The notes beneath the pieces were generated by a model, which had not been told where the DNA came from, made no database searches, and worked only from the letters and a program-made list of their open reading frames with translations. Made by a program: the position numbers and the translations under genes. Shown one piece after another: positions 61,703-64,000 of a stretch of 64,000 bases of DNA. This DNA is from a bacterium UBP8_UBA817. GTDB lineage: Bacteria; Margulisbacteria; Marinamargulisbacteria; SXXA01; SICP01. The stretch is from positions 62,001 to 126,000 of the forward strand of contig CAMCZW010000001.1 of the NCBI GenBank assembly GCA_945888435.1, given 5' to 3'. Every line of letters begins with the position of its first letter. The first letter of the stretch is position 1.

Positions 61703-62632
61703 ATGAATTTCCTCAAAAATGAAGCCGTTGTCATCGGAATAATCCTCACCCTATTCACCGCAAGCGTCCTCATCGGGGTCAGCCAACAAATCCAATCTAA
61801 ATCTAAAAACGGAGATTCCTTACTTAAATCCCCTAAAAAAATTGGCCTCATTTACTTATACGGCCCCATCAGTATGGACGGAGCCCCATCCGCATTTAGC
61901 CCTAATACCGCAGAATCCGTCATCGAAACCATCTCAGAGTTCACCAAAAACAATACGATCCAGGCCCTCATCATCCGCGTCAACAGCCCGGGTGGAACCG
62001 TGGGCGCGTCCCAAGAGTTATACAGCGAAATCATTCGCTTCAAAAAAGAAACCGGCAAACCTGTCATTATTTCGATTGGCGATGTCGGTGCCTCGGGTGC
62101 CTATTGGACAGCCTTAGCGGGTGACGTTATTTTCGCAAATTCAGGCAGCATGGTCGGCAACATCGGTGTCATCATGTCCAATCTCAACTTTGGTGAAGCC
62201 GCCAACAAATGGGGCGTTAAAATGAATACTCTTAAAAGCGGACCCTACAAAGATATTCTTTCTAGTTGGCGAGATATGACTAGTGAAGACAAAAAAATCC
62301 TCCAAAGCATGATTGACGATGTCTACGACCAGTTTGTCACAGTCTTAGCCAAGTCCAGAAAGCTCAGTTACGAAGACGCCAAAACCCTCGCAGACGGCCG
62401 AATCTACACCGGCAACCAAGCCAAACAAGCCAACCTTATCGACTATACCGGCACCTTCTCAGATGCCATCGATTACACCAAAAAAAGAGTCGGCATCAAA
62501 GGCGAAGTTGAGTTTGTCACATCAGACACTCCTCCATTCCAAGAATTCCTTCAACTCTGGAAGCGCCACTCATCCATCGCATTCAATATTCCGTCCCTAT
62601 TTAACTCTACAGAGGCCCCGTCGCTGAAATAA
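61703..62632 (+). CDS. sppA: Signal peptide peptidase SppA (short form)
   Basis: SppA is a membrane-anchored serine protease that degrades cleaved signal peptides. The 309-aa short form has one N-terminal membrane segment (residues about 9-28). The catalytic Ser lies in G-D-V-G-A-S-G-A-Y-W near residue 130 and the catalytic Lys in L-K-S-G-P-Y-K-D near residue 180. V-N-S-P-G-G-T-V-G is the conserved oxyanion region. The frame extends 27 codons upstream to an ATG at 61622, but 61703 gives a proper anchor at the start. A membrane-protein gene follows after 1 bp. Confidence 0.92.
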   Translation: MNFLKNEAVVIGIILTLFTASVLIGVSQQIQSKSKNGDSLLKSPKKIGLIYLYGPISMDGAPSAFSPNTAESVIETISEFTKNNTIQALIIRVNSPGGTVGASQELYSEIIRFKKETGKPVIISIGDVGASGAYWTALAGDVIFANSGSMVGNIGVIMSNLNFGEAANKWGVKMNTLKSGPYKDILSSWRDMTSEDKKILQSMIDDVYDQFVTVLAKSRKLSYEDAKTLADGRIYTGNQAKQANLIDYTGTFSDAIDYTKKRVGIKGEVEFVTSDTPPFQEFLQLWKRHSSIAFNIPSLFNSTEAPSLK

Positions 62633-62633
62633 T

Positions 62634-63167
62634 ATGCTTCGATTTCTCTACAGCTACATCACCAATCCAAAAAGCGTTATCGACACCCATACTACCCAAC
62701 AATTAGGCCTCCCAAGCCTCATTATTTTAGGCTTAGTCGCTGCAAGCTCTCTCGCCACCACACCCACCTCATCCATCGCAATTTCATTCCTCACCCAATT
62801 TCTCCTAGTAGGGTGCCTTCTCATCATCCAATCCATCATCACAGACTTCATCGCCCAGCTGACAGGCAACCCCGCCAACAGCCTCAAATTATTTCAATTA
62901 ATGACACTGAGCCTTCTTCCATTTTTAGCAGAACCCGCACTCAATATCTTAGTCTCCATCCCAGCCCCCCTCATTCAATTCCTCATCAAAATTCTCAGCT
63001 TCAGCTTATTTATCTATTCTGGCTATCTCCAACTCATCAGCGTTAAAAGCCTCTACCAAGTCAGCGCTGCTAAAGCCCTCCTCATCTACACCTTACCCGT
63101 CATCCTCATCCTCCTAAGCATCGCAGCCGTCATCATCGCCATGGCCTTCCAGGTAGGCTTCCTATGA
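62634..63167 (+). CDS. Unknown multispanning membrane protein (Yip1-like)
   Basis: The 177-aa protein has an N-terminal amphipathic part ([12 protein letters not shown]) and about five hydrophobic segments. The layout of a N-P-x-x-x-I near the start and five spans resembles Yip1-domain proteins. No catalytic residues are seen. It is packed between sppA (1-bp gap) and ispF (4-bp ATGA overlap), so it is co-expressed with both. Confidence 0.6.
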   Translation: MLRFLYSYITNPKSVIDTHTTQQLGLPSLIILGLVAASSLATTPTSSIAISFLTQFLLVGCLLIIQSIITDFIAQLTGNPANSLKLFQLMTLSLLPFLAEPALNILVSIPAPLIQFLIKILSFSLFIYSGYLQLISVKSLYQVSAAKALLIYTLPVILILLSIAAVIIAMAFQVGFL

Positions 63168-63637
63168 GAATCGGCCACGGATACGACGTCCACCAACTAG
63201 CAGAAGGTCTCCCCCTCATCCTAGGCGGCATCACAATCCCCCACCACAAAGGCTTATTAGGCCACAGCGACGCCGACGTCCTCACCCACGCCATCATCGA
63301 CGCCCTAGTAGGCGCACTCGCCCTAGGCAACATCGGCACCTTCTTCCCCGACACCGATGCCCAATACAAAGGCATCTCAAGCATCGTCCTCCTCGACAAA
63401 GTCATGGAGACAATAAAAGAAAAGGGCTACAAAATCGGCAACATCGACTGCGTCATCGCGGCTCAGCTTCCTAAGCTTAATCCTTACATCAATGACATGA
63501 GAGCCAAGCTCGCCCTCCACTTGGACACCACTATCGACAATATTTCCATCAAACCGACTACCACTGAAAGGTTGGGTTTTGAGGGTGAAGAAAAGGGTAT
63601 TTCGGCGCATGCGGTGGTTTTGCTTTTACAAAGCTAA
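63164..63637 (+). CDS. ispF: 2-C-methyl-D-erythritol 2,4-cyclodiphosphate synthase
   Basis: IspF performs the fifth step of the MEP isoprenoid pathway. The 157-aa protein has G-H-G-Y-D-V-H near residue 4 and G-H-S-D-A-D-V-L near 36 (zinc ligands), F-F-P-D-T-D near 60 and the C-terminal T-T-T-E-R-L-G-F. The start overlaps the previous stop (ATGA). It shows that isoprenoids are made by the MEP route. Its 3' half uses fewer C-ending codons than its 5' half. Confidence 0.95.
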   Translation: MRIGHGYDVHQLAEGLPLILGGITIPHHKGLLGHSDADVLTHAIIDALVGALALGNIGTFFPDTDAQYKGISSIVLLDKVMETIKEKGYKIGNIDCVIAAQLPKLNPYINDMRAKLALHLDTTIDNISIKPTTTERLGFEGEEKGISAHAVVLLLQS

Positions 63638-63640
63638 AAG

Positions 63641-64000
63641 ATGAATACTACCGACGATCAGATCATAACTAGATATCTTACCTTATCAAAATTTATTGAT
63701 TTACTGACAAACAACCGTCTTTTTCTTCCATCATTACAGCACTTAAAAAAATCAGAGAAGTTGGAGGGAACTAGAACTAGCCTGAAAAAATTTTTTGATG
63801 ATGGAATGTCTGAAAATCTTGACCATTTTGTAAACAAAGTGTCTCCGTGCCTTTTTGCATTTAATCCAAGGGATCAAGATATAAAGCAAATAAAAAGCAA
63901 ACCCGAAAGCAAGGACTATCAAACGCCCTTCACGAATTTAAATTTTAATGGAAACCAGTTTAAAGATTTTCGAAAAGTTTTAAACGAATCATATTTTATT
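63641..64000 (+). CDS. Partial unknown protein (DUF2971-like start)
   Basis: An open frame from the ATG at 63641 runs past the window end (120 codons seen). It begins M-N-T-T-D-D-Q and shows R-Y-L-T-L-S-K-F-I-D-L-L-T-N-N near residue 11, then L-F-L-P-S-L and L-E-G-T, similar to the N-terminus of DUF2971 proteins, which are common in defence and accessory regions. The match is weak and the rest is outside. Base use is neutral, unlike ispF just 3 bp upstream. Confidence 0.5.
   Translation, partial: MNTTDDQIITRYLTLSKFIDLLTNNRLFLPSLQHLKKSEKLEGTRTSLKKFFDDGMSENLDHFVNKVSPCLFAFNPRDQDIKQIKSKPESKDYQTPFTNLNFNGNQFKDFRKVLNESYFI

Overview
The window is 64 kb of a diderm (Gram-negative-type) bacterial chromosome. 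The evidence is lipid A synthesis (LpxB), phosphatidylserine decarboxylase, a TolC-type outer-membrane channel and an outer-membrane beta-barrel. By eye the DNA is moderately AT-rich, with a very strong C-over-G excess on the + strand in most places. I cannot name the phylum. RNase HIII, GatCAB, an endonuclease-type MutL, type I dihydroorotase and the carboxynorspermidine polyamine enzymes argue against an enteric bacterium. Ankyrin/LRR proteins, stand-alone trpD and hisE, and a graveyard of broken genes suggest a host-associated or partly reduced genome. This is inference.

Layout. 1-8.6 kb: rnhC 3' end, pirin, queF, a split unknown gene, mutL and lpxB divergent, pyrC-trpD. 8.6-11.8 kb: a membrane PP2C phosphatase and an unknown 555-aa protein. 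12-18.3 kb: a minus-strand chain pepA-psd, fprA-redoxin-unknown-flippase-4-oxalocrotonate tautomerase, mostly with overlapping ends. 18.3-20 kb: YgjP-like metalloprotease and dus. 20-25.3 kb: CDGSH protein, then an RND heavy-metal pump, a small His-containing periplasmic protein and TolC, with base composition unlike the rest. 25.3-29.3 kb: MBL hydrolase, response regulator and kinase with overlapping 3' ends, nadE. 29.3-33.6 kb: 908-aa ankyrin/LRR protein, zinc-ribbon exonuclease, dcd. 33.7-37.2 kb: flavin disulfide reductase and feoAB behind a promoter with a Fur-box-like palindrome. 37.5-41 kb: secreted protein, tilS, argS. 41.3-46.4 kb: tRNA-Thr, tRNA-Phe, ureohydrolase, a Cys-rich protein with a beta-barrel, nspC and carboxynorspermidine dehydrogenase. 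46.5-51.1 kb: comF, a cut-down mfd, then remnants of fdrA, DUF2877, EamA and an IS3 element. 51.1-58.4 kb: gatCAB, hisE, dnaE. 58.5-64 kb: FAD oxidase, SDR, a scrap zone, sppA, a membrane protein, ispF and a partial gene.

How genes work together. The ureohydrolase (if an agmatinase) and the dehydrogenase/decarboxylase pair would make putrescine and then a longer polyamine. feoA-feoB form an iron importer probably under iron control. gatCAB corrects misacylated Gln/Asn tRNAs. tilS, dus and queF modify tRNA. RND pump, small periplasmic protein and TolC would form an envelope efflux unit, but no membrane-fusion protein is encoded beside them.

The most novel-looking signal is a shared promoter-like motif (TGAAATT, 13-15 nt, then ACGATAA preceded by T or G) upstream of three unrelated unknown or eukaryotic-like genes at 2.2, 11.8 and 32.1 kb. 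The last two also share an ungapped N-terminal leader (M-x-K-I-I-x-S-P ... Q ... H-P-x-x-E). Together these suggest a co-regulated, possibly exported, protein set.
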